From Ascaris suum (lineage: Eukaryota; Nematoda; Chromadorea; Rhabditida; Ascarididae), in assembly GCA_013433145.1 (NCBI GenBank), contig CM024187.1:16791826-16855825 (forward strand): a stretch of 64,000 nucleotides of DNA, in the 5' to 3' direction. The notes under the pieces are model-generated. The model was given only the letters and a program-made list of their open reading frames with translations, was not told where the DNA came from and made no database searches. Shown here piece by piece: positions 37,453-54,719 of the stretch. Each line of letters opens with the position of its first letter. Position 1 is the first letter of the stretch. The translations under genes and the position numbers were made by a program.

Positions 37453-38340
37453 AGGAACCAGAAACAGCCGTCAGAAGGAAACTCAGGGTCGTTTGCGAGA
37501 GACAATATGGAAGCAATGAAATATCATCAAACAAGCTTCCCATGCAAAAAAATACATATGTGAGGCAGATACCTGCCTAGCGGAAGAAGGATCAGTGCGT
37601 GTTTTTAGAAAGAGGCCAAGTCGATGCTCAAAACGTACGGTGGCATTTATTATACCAAATAGCATACAAATAAAAGCTTAAAAATCTTGCTCCGCTATGC
37701 ACGCAGCCAACTAATCCGACATTGTTGAGATGATTTCGACATACATCAGAAGGCATACCCGTTGACAATAGAAAACCGGAGAGTCAGCCTAATTCGAGCC
37801 TATCAAAAGGATAATCACAAAGCGACAAAGAATAATTACTTACCACTGCGCTAATACCAGGTTCCTAGTAATTGACAGCAATGAATTAGGCAATTACTCG
37901 CAGTAAAAAACCCCCAGAATAGTAGGCAAACAGTCAGGAGACTAAGACGAAAACCGCACAAAAAACTTTTTCAGCGGGCGAAGCAATAAGATTAAAGAAG
38001 CAGGTGAGATGGTCATTTTTGCGCACGAGTAGCCCACAAGAACGAAGAAGGATTTATTCAAATAGCCCTGTACAGCACTATTCGATCGAAGCATGCCGCT
38101 TAAAGTGAGCGGTACAGGCGAATAACTGGAGTAATAAGAGCTGACAAAAAAGCTATCATATTCCATCGTTTACAAACACACGTTTACTTTAAAAAAAAGG
38201 TTCCTCGCTCATTTTTGAGTACTTTCGTGAGACGGTCTTCTTACAGAAGAAGGGAATCAAGAAAGTGAATGACGCATACAATACACATGACAGCAACCAT
38301 TCGTTCCACTCATGGGTCCCGGAACCGAGAGAAAACGTTG

Positions 38341-38369
38341 GGAGGGGGAGGGGGGGGGGGAGGAGGAGA
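38341..38369 (+). repeat. G-rich tract with G11 run
   Basis: GGAGGGGGAG is followed by an uninterrupted G run (38350-38360) and AGGAGGAG. It can form a G-quadruplex on the plus strand. Confidence 0.9.
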
Positions 38370-39567
38370 GCAGTTGAAAAGAGCGCCTTTACTACTAACC
38401 AAAATATGGGTTAAAGAGACGAACTCTTTACAAAAAGTGTGGCCGTAGAAAGAAAAGGGCATCTCCAACATATTTCCCTGTAAAATAAATCTTTGACTAA
38501 TTATAAGATGATGCCAACAAACCGATCTGTATGGTCTGTTTGTTTTGGAGGAATGGGAAGGTCTTACATTTCGAGCATCATACAGTATGAGTCTTGAAGC
38601 TGTTCGCAAATTGTGCGCTTCTGACTTGAACTGATTTCGAGCAGCGTTGTAGACGCCACTGCCGATTTCTTTTCCATCTCCCCTCCTCGCTTTTTCCACC
38701 GCTGCACTTTCCGATCCTACTGAGGATCATGTTTTGAGGACGAGAAACCAGAAACAATACGCACTTCAGCAATTTGGCAGTTTGTGCGAGCAGCGATCAA
38801 AGAGAAAGTGGTCTTAATAAGGCGACAAGATGTCTTAGAAAAGAGGTGTTTTTCAATTATAGTGCACCCTCGTTATAACTTAGCACAACGATGATGTAGA
38901 GGTGCAAGTGAATTGCACAGACGATTATATGATGGCACAAGGACGTTTTTTGTGGTGGGCAATAAGATATAAAGCTTGTTTGATGATCGCACTTGAGCGT
39001 CGGTGTGAAGACGGCCCCCTTCAAAAAGTGTATAGGTGAACATATGAGTGTTGTGTGGACCGCTTTTGCACACTAAGCAGCCTTTACAGAAGCGCATTGA
39101 GAACAACGAGCGCCGTTTAGCGACGAAAAGTGTGCGCAAGTATCGGCCGTAAAACTGGTTTCTCAGCCATACAGGCTAGGTTTCTATAGAATGTGAGCTA
39201 TTTTAGAAATCATTTACCTTCATGCTGAGTGGCATTGTCTTCCGACTAATAAAAATAATATTCGTTTCGTCCTGCACTAAGATACATGATGCGCTTGAAA
39301 CGAAAGGATGAAAGGCTTTATAACTGAGAGCACACTACCCCTATATGGGTCAATGACGCACAATCAGTCACACACTTTACACATTTCTTTCACATCCTGG
39401 ATACAAGAACGAACAGTAGAGACGGAATATATTTGTTCAACAGCAGTACCTGAATCCCCATCCACGAGTCGGATCAAGATCATGAGTGATATTTACAGAG
39501 AAACATCTCCACATACTCTGTAACCTACAACGTGTCTGATGTGTGACGCTTGCCGTCTTTATCATAG

Positions 39568-39885
39568 GTATTGATGAGCACTCGGCTCAGGTTCAGGATG
39601 AATGACAAGAGCTTGGCAGGATGTTACTGCTGTCTGTTACTGAACAAGCTTCGCGGTAAGGACATCCAATTGCATAATGTATTCATACCGCGATTGGTGT
39701 ACGTTAGCGAAAAGACATTCCTGACTTCACGAAAGCAGCAAGCAGACCATTCTAGCAGCACAATGAAATGGTACGGAAACGAATGGCTGGAACGAAGCAA
39801 AACAAAGCGTTTCGCAAACATGCGACACGAATGTCGGATATGGCATACGATCAGCGGCCATTACTTCGGTCGTCCAGCTTTATGA
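39568..39885 (+). CDS. Candidate first exon or short ORF, unknown
   Basis: CTTTATCATAG (AG at 39566-39567) precedes GTATTG and then the ATG at 39574, which opens MSTRLRFRMNDKSLAGCYCC, then LLLNKLR. A strong donor CGCG|GTAAGG follows at 39656, so the exon may end at 39655 in phase 1. Unspliced, the frame continues to a TGA at 39883-39885. Third positions in the first 27 codons are G/C-rich, unlike the flanks. The acceptor could be a trans-splice site. No family is recognised. Confidence 0.28.
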   Translation, partial: VLMSTRLRFRMNDKSLAGCYCCLLLNKLRGKDIQLHNVFIPRLVYVSEKTFLTSRKQQADHSSSTMKWYGNEWLERSKTKRFANMRHECRIWHTISGHYFGRPAL

Positions 39886-40099
39886 CGACTAAACGCGGTA
39901 CTCATACAGCTAGATAACCAAAGAAATTGCCAACTGCGATGAAAAACCTGTGCATGCGGTGCACATCACATACTGACTTGTTGAGGAGTATGGGCCACAA
40001 TATGCATCTCCAGTTAACTGGCAGTAAACATATGCCGCAAAACAGTGACGAAGAGATTTCTGCTTGATAGTCGTGGAAGGCAAACTCGGATAGAGAAAT

Positions 40100-40900
40100 A
40101 CATCAAAGCAATGCAGACACCGCAAACAAACAAACATAGGTGCGGGCGATTAGTCGACTCGCTGTCCCGCAAAACACGCCAAACAAACGGATGCCGTACT
40201 GCTGTCGACTTCCCCTGAGCTCAACTTTGTCGTCGACTCGACGAAACAGCGCATGGCTGGTTTTAACGCCTTCAGAGAAAACACAACCTGTCGATGAACG
40301 ATGCGATGCAAGTGCAGTTGGAACGCACTCGACACCCCACACACCTAAACTGAGAGAAAGACACGTCTCAAGACGAGCAATTGCAACGTATAAATGGGTA
40401 TTGGGGTTGGTTGGTTGGTCCGAACAACGAACACTGTCGCGAAGCGCGCGCAACACCCTCATGAGACACTGCCCGACGCGCACTGTAAAGGAGCGCAGGC
40501 AGTGTGCGCGCGCCGACGCTTATCAACGCGTGCTATCAGTGCGCTGCGCACCTCTCACAGCGCCCGCCAACAAAAACTCAACACCGCATTCTGATTGCCA
40601 CACTTGGAAGTTTTTTTTTTTGAAAACTTCCCGCTCGATGTGCATTTCTTCCGGTAGTTCAACCGTACCGTGAGTAGCCAAAAAAATGCACTTGTTTGGT
40701 TGGGTAAGATGCACTGAGAGCAGTTTGTGAACGAGAGAGACACCGGGAGAAAGGAAGTGGCATGCGCAGAGAAAACGGACGTGATTGCAGCAGCTACGCT
40801 CACTTCAGCATTGTTCAGCATGCCTTCAATCCTACTCTTGTTGTGCACAGTGCAGCGCTACTGAGGCAGCTGGCTGGTTGGTTGGTTGGTTGCTTGCTTG
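40100..40900. promoter_or_regulatory. CpG-rich promoter-like block
   Basis: This block stands out from its AT-rich surroundings. It has many CG dinucleotides (GCGAAGCGCGCGCAAC near 40440, GTGTGCGCGCGCCGACGC near 40501), a GCATGCGCAG site near 40761 like an NRF1-type half site, GAGAGAGA near 40732, and GGTT repeats at about 40405-40419 and 40872-40889. Near its end an AAAAAATG context at 40686 opens six codons and meets TGG|GTAAGATG (40704), a possible tiny first exon on the plus strand. Which gene it would serve is unknown. Confidence 0.35.
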
Positions 40901-41701
40901 GCTGCGTTTTGCTGGGGTGGCGATGGGTGTTGTGAGGCCTTTGTTAATTATACAACCACATTTTGGAGCGATTTCAGGTGTATATTTAACGTCGAGATAG
41001 GAAGTTGGACGTCAAGATGAAAGATTAAGGTTCAATAACCACATAACAGTTGATGGTTTTTGGCGAAAATTTTGCAAAACGCCTTGTATGGCATATGCTA
41101 TCATAACACTAGCACTAGACAGGTTAGGCGTTAAAGCAGCTTATGATGAACAGGAACGTCGAATCACATAGGGGAATAGACAGAATTGGTGACGCTAAGA
41201 GTCGAATGTTTGACAAAAGAAGCGAGGTAAGGGGAGGCGAATGAAACGGCATTGATGCATGCAATGTGCACTGATAACGACTCCTATTTTATTGATAGCA
41301 AACGGCTTAAGTAATTGTATTGAGCGTACACCTTTTCCAACTTTGTCACTTCATTATTGCACAGTGAAAATTGAAGGACGAGTAGTTTGCTCTAGTAAAT
41401 TCTATCAGTTTTAATAGACCATTTTGCCTTTCAACAATCCGCGTTAACCTGGTCGTGTCTTGCTGATGAGAACCCTTTTGGGAAGCAGTGCTGACATGGT
41501 TGTTGAGTAGATGATTGGATACTGCTAAAGCTGGAAATTAGAGCACTAATGCCGCTAAATCAGCGGTTATCGCATTAAAGATAAAATCAACTAGCACACC
41601 TTACGAAGCATCTTTTAAGGATTATATGTACGCAATTGCGCAGAATACTGCATAGCCTCGAGACTACCGCAGCCTGCACGCGTAAAACGCATATTTTCAT
41701 C

Positions 41702-41730
41702 ATTATTGCTGTTTCTTTCACAGCAATAAT
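41702..41730. repeat. Perfect 11-bp inverted repeat, 7-base loop
   Basis: ATTATTGCTGT (41702-41712), loop TTCTTTC, ACAGCAATAAT (41720-41730). No gene is recognised nearby. Confidence 0.85.
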
Positions 41731-42219
41731 CCACCTGCAATGGCCATAAACCATATATGCAGTTATGCTGGCTGTTAAAGTTCCGCTTTTACTTGTCAAC
41801 TTCCGGCTACTATTCGGTAACTATCCTTCCACTATTTCTGACGAGAGAAATAATTGCAGAAATATATAACCAGGTGCCGAGTGGATGATACATAAAAGTG
41901 TTTCGACGACAGTATATAATATATGATCGTAACAGTGGGAACCAATTTCTTATAAAGTTCTTTGATCTTTCTGCGGGAATGAGCAAAAATACGCGTGCAA
42001 GCGCTTCGTACTTCGTACCACTTCGTCACCTGTACACTTGTGATATAAACAACACTTCAATCCACCGCATAAACAGTGGTGAAGAAAAGAAATGGGAAGG
42101 TGGAATTTATTAACGATCTGTTAGGAGCCGATATTAAATGCAGTAGAATCAGCAGCATTCTACGGATATATGGGATGAAAGGTTGCTACAAAATGAACAA
42201 TAGGACCGATGGATAAGAA

Positions 42220-42370
42220 AAGTGTGGATAAGGGATGCGGGGTCCGGCGAAAAGACCCCAGTGTCTCGGAGATGGCCCCTTTTGAAGGGAGTCCGACCAC
42301 GCCCCCGGTGCTCCCCTCGCATACGAGCGATTAAATCTACGAATGTGGGGCGTGATGTGTTGTGTGAAGA
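42220..42370. repeat. GC-rich island, probable repeat fragment
   Basis: About 130 bases with GGGATGCGGGGTCCGG, CCACGCCCCCGGTGCTC and ACGAATGTGGGGCGTG, sharply GC-rich against both flanks. It is open on both strands for about 70-100 codons but shows no domain. A repeat fragment is more likely than a gene. Confidence 0.25.
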
Positions 42371-43638
42371 AGACGTTGTGTTTCCACAACAAAGGGCTCA
42401 AATAGTATCAGCAATGAAACATTTTCTCTGTGCGCCATTTTGCGCAACCGGCTGTGCGCACAAAGAGACAAGAACACTTGTTGAGTGGCTGTTTTATTTT
42501 GGGTCGATCCGTATAAAGTGACCTAATGTTTTTGAAAATCGGAGCGCGCAGACGTGCTCTACATGACGCAAAAATATATTGGCAGAGATGAGCGAAATGC
42601 GTTCACACGGAGTCCACAACACTTCCTCTCCTTGTCTCTCCTGTCCACCTTTCCCTCATCCTTCCGCCCAGTCATTCCATCACTATTTTTATGGTGCCGC
42701 CATACTGCAAACTTTTCCTCATAAGTCACATTTTCATCTACAGCATGATTGCGCGCAAGGTCAACAATTAATTTAAGGACCATCCCTTGCAATTCGAGTT
42801 ATTTGTTCTGAGATCGGGGACCCATGAAGATGATAGTGTGCTTAGAAAGTTGAAGGCGTCTGAAGTTAAGGTTCCTTACGGCCTTCGCAAGCCTTCAAAA
42901 GTAATGCCCTCCAAACAGGAATTAGCCGAACATCACCACTTCGATATAAACTGTATATTCTAATGCTGTTGACATCCGAGACCTTCAAACCAGATATGGC
43001 CCCCCTCACAGTTAGGTGCTGCCAAGTACCTTGCAGTCCCGAACGATACTAACACTAGTTGTAATCATTTAAAAAATTTCCGTTTCCGGCCAAAAGCTTG
43101 TTTCCCAACCTTCTGGTGCTTAGCAACCGAACTGCTTCACTGGACGGTTTAGTTTCATGTTATAGCACTGGCTATAACAACAATGTCCGCGTCATCAGTT
43201 AAGATCAATGTCGCCTTAAAACATTGTTTAAATATTAAAAATGAGTTTCTTGAGAGGAGTTTCGCCCACTGCGATTGGCATTCGCTTACTAGATAGTTCC
43301 ACAGAATCTTGTAAAATTGGGCGTGTCAAATCAGTTTAAAACTTCCATCTTCCGCCTGCCGGTTGACTCATGAGCGATACTTAAAACCTATCTTGGGACA
43401 GCTTAATCACTACCATTGGTGGTGAAAAGGTGTTGTCAAAGATGGCGAAGGAAGACAAACCGGTCGGGCCAGTCGAATCCTACAAGGTGCACAATTTCAG
43501 AGAAAGTACTCCTTGCACATTGTAAAAATAAAAGCATTTCTCTGCCTGTACTGAATACCGCAAATGCACTTGTTGTTATTTCCATACAATCAACCAAACA
43601 CCAACCCGATGTCATCTGACTGAGTTGGCTTCATCATT

Positions 43639-43641
<3 letters not shown>

Positions 43642-43705
<64 letters not shown>
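43642..43705. repeat. (TA)n microsatellite, about 64 bp
   Basis: A pure alternating AT tract lies between TCATTTAA and TTTTACACTG. It is self-complementary and can extrude a cruciform. Any tyrosine-isoleucine reading frame through it is an artefact. Confidence 0.97.
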
Positions 43706-43708
<3 letters not shown>

Positions 43709-45271
43709 ACACTGCCAACAAGCTACACTTCTACGGTATAGTTACCGTAAATCCTCCGATTTTAACTGCCAACCCCAGTACAAGTGCCTTTTGATTACCA
43801 TAAACCAATAAAACCGGGAATATTAGTCGCCCTCGATTGCAATGCCTCTTCGACAATGTTTCCCATCCCTTCTCTTTCTAGAAATGATGAGAAAATTAAT
43901 GGTCTCGTTCCGATTACACGACCTCTCCCATCTTAGAATCTCTAGAAATGTATGATCCTCGTGGCTTATGATGGCAGTCATACGTTACTTTGTTTGTGTT
44001 ACGCAGACATTAAATCAATTCGCAAGATGACTTCTTTAACACCTGCTAGCGCATAAGCTGGATCGGTCGGCGGACCTTCAAGAACTTACGGGTATACCCT
44101 AAATTGTTGATGTGCTACTGTGATTATCTTAGTTGTTAGAAAAAGCAAGTGCCAACAAGCAAGTAACTCGTTCGCAGCACATAGTCCCAAACCCTTGTAA
44201 AATAACTTGCCGACGGGAAGCATGAACCGAAATTTCCCGAGCACGTTTCGAATCCCACCCGTACACTTGGCCTTTCACCTAGATTTCGCAAGCGAAATGT
44301 AACGCATGGAGGTATTGCTGTGCTCGTCGTCTGTTGTACCTAAGTGCAAGTAGGCAAGCGGCTGTACTTGGGAACGGTTTAGAAATGCGCATGCGAAAGA
44401 AACGGCGAATAGTGCAGCTTTTATGCAATCAGTACAAGATTATGAAAATTTGGCACTACTGCAGGAGGGGGATGCCATGTGACCCTGTGAACGAGAGCCT
44501 CTCCGGTCTTTCTTATGAGGCCGCTGTGTTACAACAGAGCGTTTAGCGCCTAAATCATTACTGAAAATATGAAAAAGCAGCACATTGTCTTTCCTGTTTT
44601 TTAGAAATCTGCTTGTCTTCTTTGTTCATATACTCTCCTTTGCTTCTGTTTCTCTTCTTACCTTATCTGGTTTATTTCTTTGATATTCTGTCAATTACTT
44701 ACGTCATAGGTCACTTCCTGTTTTACTTGTTTAATATTAATATTTGCTTCATAGTGGATCTAAAAGTGCAGGCTATACGACACATCTTCAACACTTGGTG
44801 GGAAAACTGATTCAGGCAAGAATTCAGGGCACAAAATAAAGCTGTCAAGTGTTTTTGGTGGAATAGGGTTCAAAGGGCAATAGATGCAAAGATGGAAGCG
44901 ATAAATTTTCGGCAGAGTCCTAAAGATGGGACAAGAGTGCATCCTGATCCTGTAAACGGAATCCTTCTCCTAACCTTTCTTCGAAGACCGACTTTTATGT
45001 CACCACTAAATGACAAGAAAATCCGATTTTAAGATTTTTGGCAGCGCTTCGAGATTGGGAACACTATTCGCTACCGCACCTGACGCTTTTTGCCATGAAA
45101 TTGGCGACTGTGGCGTCACTTCGGGGTAGCAAGACCAGTAAAGGAAGACGTTCTCCGAGTATGCAAAATGTGTTTGATGTATTAAAATGTACAAATTTTG
45201 TTGATTCTTGATGGAAATGGAACTCGAGAGATCCACGCCGATTCTTGGCGAATCGACGGATCGTCAGGTGA

Positions 45272-45466
<195 letters not shown>

Positions 45467-46429
45467 GTCGCACTCGTTGCGAGTGTTTCCGTAATCTGTA
45501 TTTTCGTACAACAGTATGTGGTACCGAACACGTTGCCATTAATGAATTTGTTCCTAGCTGACAGCGAGATCCATCTATTCGTTTCGGAAATCTTAAAGTA
45601 GAGCATTAATGAGAATTACTTAGTTGGAGTCTTAAGTCGATATTTGTCTATAGTATTTGAAAGCGAATAACTTCGGTGCCCTTCGCCGCGTTGCTCAATC
45701 CGATTCCTCTTACCCTTCGCCTTCAGCCACCTCACTCCCGAAAATCCGCCCTTGCTATGCCGTATAATAGATTGATGAATTTGAGTGTTACTGCACTGGA
45801 AACTATATGAATTAGCAGATTACTCCAGACCCATCATACGAAAGTGTATCAGTTATGATGTTAATGTGTAATATGTGCGTAGAAGTTACTTTGAGAGCTT
45901 ATTGGATTTCCTTGAATATTTGTGATTTCTTATTTCGCGCACTACAACCAATTAAAAATCAAAATATGATTAAATTGGACAGCCATCATAATATTCAAAT
46001 AAAGAATGCGTGATTTAATTCCATTACAATACGCTTAGAACTAATGCCAACTGTCTCTTTAAGTCAAGCAATAGTGAAGCGTACAAAATAGCCTCATCGA
46101 TTTCCTCAAAAACTAATTATATTTTCACTCAGTAACTATCTAATCATACCGTTATGCTAAACGAATCCTTTCAGTACACAAACAAAGAAGTTCTGACCAC
46201 GCGTCTCACAGCAAATTGTACCACAGTCACGTCGTTGTTTTTCCTTTATCTTTAAAAAAAAAGCCGAAAATCCTGCAATAAAAGTTTCTAAAAGCACCTT
46301 ACCACGTTAATTACCTGGCAAACAAAACGGCTTATTGACAGGCACAGCCCATTGCACTTAATATACAAACATATGAAAGTAGAATGTCTTATAGCCTCGG
46401 ACTTTATATTCATACTGTGCTGATAGGTG

Positions 46430-46478
46430 GAGGGAGGAAGAGGGGAGGGGATGGGAGGGGAAGGGAGAGGGGAAGAAC
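46430..46478 (+). repeat. Purine-rich GGGGA-type tract
   Basis: About 50 bases of G and A with repeated GGGGA/GGGAGGGG units, a homopurine strand. Confidence 0.8.
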
Positions 46479-46918
46479 GACTGCCGACACGCATGATTTT
46501 GCACTTTACTTCGAAACATCTCGGAGCAAACCACATTCTCGTTGAATACTTCAGTTATTTTAGTTGTTTGATGAGCCCTAGTTAAATACTCAATCCCGCT
46601 TATAGCTGATTCACTCTCGAGCTATTTGTTTGAAGGTATTGCCGGCTGTATGGAACAGTGGAACAGCAATGCATTTGTCATAATCGAGCCACTGCAAAGT
46701 AATTGAGTCAGCTGAAAATTATTCCAACTGGAGTAAGCCATCGAGAGATACTTTTTAGCCTTTGCTAATCTTCGCTTCAAATTGTGAACAATTCGAGAAG
46801 CACCAACAAATAAGAATATTATAGAACCTCAGCGCGCTGTACAGCAAATTACGAGAATAAAGTATCACAGCAATTACGAGCTCAAGGGGATATAGCACAC
46901 TAAATTTGCACATTGCTC

Positions 46919-47203
46919 TCAGATGCATATGACACCTCGAGATATGACACCCAAAATGTGCAATGTATGAAGTATATACAAAACCGGCACGTCCCAGTAA
47001 TTCATAAAGTAGGATGTCATAAATGCGGCGCTATGAATTTCTACCGTTTTAGTGGGGAACTGAACGGTGGCGACAGGGTTCGCATCATATATAGGATGTG
47101 CCATAAAAGTCAGCAGTTGAATTTGCAAGTGCCTCTATTTTCAAATTTATATGCGCGGCAACCGGTCAAACTATGGGCAAGATTTACTTCAACGAATGGG
47201 AAG
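46919..47203 (+). CDS. Candidate exon with a CxxC pair, unknown
   Basis: An open segment reads IHKVGCHKCGAMNFYRFSGE, then LNGGDRVRIIYRMCHKSQQ, and QPVKLWARFTSTNGK, ending at AAG|GTGACT (47204). The CxxC followed about 30 residues later by another Cys hints at a small zinc-binding or transposon-derived domain. No clear acceptor or start was fixed; the ORF boundary on the left is arbitrary. Could be a fossil. Confidence 0.2.
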
Positions 47204-48879
47204 GTGACTGCTTTTTCAGTGCTTTATAATGCATTCTGCATTTTCTACTTCAAGTCAAGACTGTAGGGGGGATTGCCCTGTGCGTACAACAACACATGAT
47301 GTGATTGTAACTTGTTGCGCCCTTTGATTGCTGCAATCAAATAAAGCGACAACTACTTCAAAACAAAAATTGTCGTATCTCCAGCGAATATCGCTTTCGC
47401 AATAAACATCTATCGTTAATTAAAGCAATAAATTTGGCCATAAGGCAGTGGCACAAGTCATTTCTCATCCACCAGTGTAAATCATAAGTCTCATACTAAA
47501 CTAACTGCATACTGCAACACATTCACGATCATAATATTTAGTGATTCCTAGTAATGCATTATTAAGCAAATTAACAGTGCCGATAAAACGTGCATCACGT
47601 GACAGGTTTGCAGTCTATTTTACCAACTACCTCTATGGATTTTTATAAAGAAAGTGCAATGCGGGAAAAGTATGGCGATTTTGATGTTATCTGCTGCAAA
47701 GGTGAAACCCTACTAAGCAAAACTATTAAAATGCTTAACAAAGCCACATTTACATTTGGAAATGAATGAACAAAAAAAATCTTTTTTTTTCATCAAGTGC
47801 GAACATTTTGGCTGAGGGCATTAGCTTCACTTGCCACTCATAGGTGAGAGAGCATTGTGCATCGGTAACAGCGAAAGTTGTGACGACGAAGGGCGACCTG
47901 TATGTTGCGCCGTTTGCTGACTAGTAGACGATGATGCAGCAAGTGTGCAGTGAATGCACGATGCAACAAAAACGGCAAACAGTGAGCACGCAGACACCCG
48001 TGTGGCACGATCCGGTTTACAAAGTGCATTATGCGCTCCTCCTCCTATAAATATTGGCACTCCCCTAGCAGTGACGCTTTGCTTCTCCACATTCAGGAAC
48101 TTCCTCCATCAGAAACGACGTGGAGGTGTTCGATCAGTGCTTGGCGATGCTCCGCATATACATTCTCGGTAGCATCTCTTAACGAATAGCTTGCTCAGAC
48201 ACTTTAAATTGGTGCATTTCGTCAGCAATTTCCAAAGCTCCGTTCTAACATACGCACGTAGATTTATCAATGTTCACTTTGGCCGTTCGCACAAAGCCTT
48301 TAACACAGTCTATAAATTTACACAGAGCCGAAAGCAAGTTTTGCCGACCGGTGGATCTATGGCACCTAACTGTGAATTACAGATTTGCTAGCGCGATTAA
48401 GTCAGGCATGAGTATTTTTTCATTAAGAACGCATACTACTGTCATCACGTGGGTGGTCCACATCGGAGTTCGAAGTATCTTAACCGTTATCATCGTTCTA
48501 TAGCAAAGTTTATACCGTAGGCGAAATTTCCTTTCAAGTATTAAACATGACTTTTAGATTCTTTTACATTCACACTGTATACATGAAAAGGGCACGAATG
48601 TCACCTAAAAAGCATTGTCCTTCAAAAGATGGACTTACTGCAAAAGAGAGCCCTAAATAGGTTGAAGAAATCGTTACCCTCCCCGCTTTTTCTCACTGAT
48701 GTGACTACGCCATTAAGTAGGTAGTAGGAAGCAGGTGGGCAATTCAGAGGAAATAATAGAGACTTGAAAAACGGGCCGCAGGGAGGAAGCCGTATTCACT
48801 TACTGATAAAGGCACATTGCAATTCAACTATGAACAGCAACACGTTAAAACTTATGGATGGACGATCAGTTCATTAAAC

Positions 48880-49190
48880 GATACCAATAAAGCTCATTCC
48901 ACATAGGTGGTGCTATGGACACATCCGTCTGCAGGCGATCGAACTGTTCAAGGAATAGTCGAGAAAATCTGAACGTGGCCGGTTGCAGAAGCGGTCTCGT
49001 AATATGAAGTAATCGGTATCAACGTTTGACTGGCGCTGTCACTCGTGATGCATTTGCGTTTCATCTCTACGACTGCACCTTGTATACACAATTGTCCTTA
49101 CATGATCCTTTTTAAAATCTACTGCGGAAGTCATAATCGTTGATTTATGTTAAATTGGGAAGCCAGGGGGAAAAGTGCACTGGGTGAGTG
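48880..49190. repeat. Possible second copy of the 18.6 kb repeat
   Basis: It shares GTCTGC..GCAGGCG and GGTTGCAGAAGCGGT with the block at 18570-18990, at similar spacing; the rest has drifted. Confidence 0.3.
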
Positions 49191-49441
49191 TTTTACTCCT
49201 TTACGTTTCAACCCCAAAAGGCCATCTCGTCGTCCTTGGCACAATCAACTTTTAACTGCTCAAATTTTTTTGGTACTTGAAGATTGGACTTCAGGTTGTG
49301 TATACTTTTAGCATCTGTTATTCATCGTGTTAAATCCAATGAAATTCACAGGATACTTGTCCATCTCGTAATTCGTGCTTGAAAAATTAGTTGCAAGACA
49401 GCCGCCTTAGTGAACAAGGGATCAAATACATTAGGAGAGGA

Positions 49442-49744
49442 CTATATGCAGGAAGGCATAGGACAGGGAGAGGAGGAGAATGAGATGATTTCTTCCTTTG
49501 TGAAGGAAAAGTCATAGAAGTCGAGGAATTTCCATTCACGTGCCGATTGCAAGAACGGCAGGGAGTTTGGACATTTCACGTTTTTTGCGGCTATTTGCGA
49601 ACAGAACGCTGTCGACGACAGATTTTCGCTGCAGTAGGAAACCTCCGTCATCCTACATAAAAAGGTGTGTGATTTTCCGCTTCCTTGAGTAGCGTTGCGC
49701 TCGATTGTTTGAAGTTCATACAGATTTGCTGAAAAGGTTTCGCA
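49442..49744 (-). CDS. Candidate terminal exon, Cys-containing, minus strand
   Basis: A strong acceptor GCAGTTTTTTCAG (minus strand, AG at 49746-49745) opens a phase-0 frame of 100 codons that starts with Cys and includes NATQGSGKSHTFLCRMTEVS, YCSE, AFCSQ and VKCP, and ends PCPMPSCI and stop. Codons are rich in C/G at third positions (TTC, CTC, TCC, GAC), unusual for this window. Seven Cys and one NAT sequon would fit an extracellular protein. The GSGKS string is probably not a P-loop in this setting. No upstream exon was found. Confidence 0.35.
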   Translation of the reverse strand, partial: CETFSANLYELQTIERNATQGSGKSHTFLCRMTEVSYCSENLSSTAFCSQIAAKNVKCPNSLPFLQSAREWKFLDFYDFSFTKEEIISFSSSPCPMPSCI

Positions 49745-54458
<4,714 letters not shown>

Positions 54459-54520
54459 GAAAGAAACTTGGATTGGATGTTCATTTCACTTGATTTTCTC
54501 GTTTTGAAATCTCAAATACC

Positions 54521-54719
54521 GTGAAAGATCCAGTCGACCTTCGCACTAGCCAGTGTTGGAGGTGTGAGAAGGCTGCGCGGCTGGTTGCGAGCAAAAGGAA
54601 ATTGACGTTCTCTGCTCTTCCGGCGGCTAAAATAACTGCCGCACCCTATATTATCATGATCCCAAACCACAGTGTTGATCCGAAACTAGTTTTGCGGCCT
54701 TCTTTATGGATATATCGAG
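54521..54719 (+). CDS. Candidate exon with G/C-rich third positions, unknown
   Basis: A frame with coding-like composition begins after AAAGATCCAG or slightly earlier. It reads RTSQCWRCEKAARLVASKRK, LTFSALPAAKITAAPYIIM and LVLRPSLWIYR, then reaches CGA|GTATGA (54720), which is either a donor or a Val-stop. It lies just after the long (TA)n array. No family is recognised, and a link to the exon at 56024 is only possible, not shown. Confidence 0.2.

Larger units (their letters stand above)
35931..39567. other. Gene-poor stretch
   Basis: It contains the weak secreted ORF at 36557-36348, the nested repeats at 37377-37452 and the G11 run. A 71-codon plus frame at 39308-39523 (ending SRIKIMSDIYRETSPHTL) is possible but has no splice support. 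No other feature is seen. Confidence 0.45.

Noticed and set aside
37815..37870. Possible 21-base minus-strand micro-exon (EPGISAV) with a good GTAAGT donor
   Set aside because: Acceptor weak, no partner exons, and such a short match occurs easily by chance.
44240..44275. TTTCGAATCCCAC resembling a tRNA B box (also GGTTCAAACCCTCC near 19985 and GGTTCGAGCC on the minus strand near 10015)
   Set aside because: No matching T-arm stem, anticodon arm or acceptor stem could be built around any of them.
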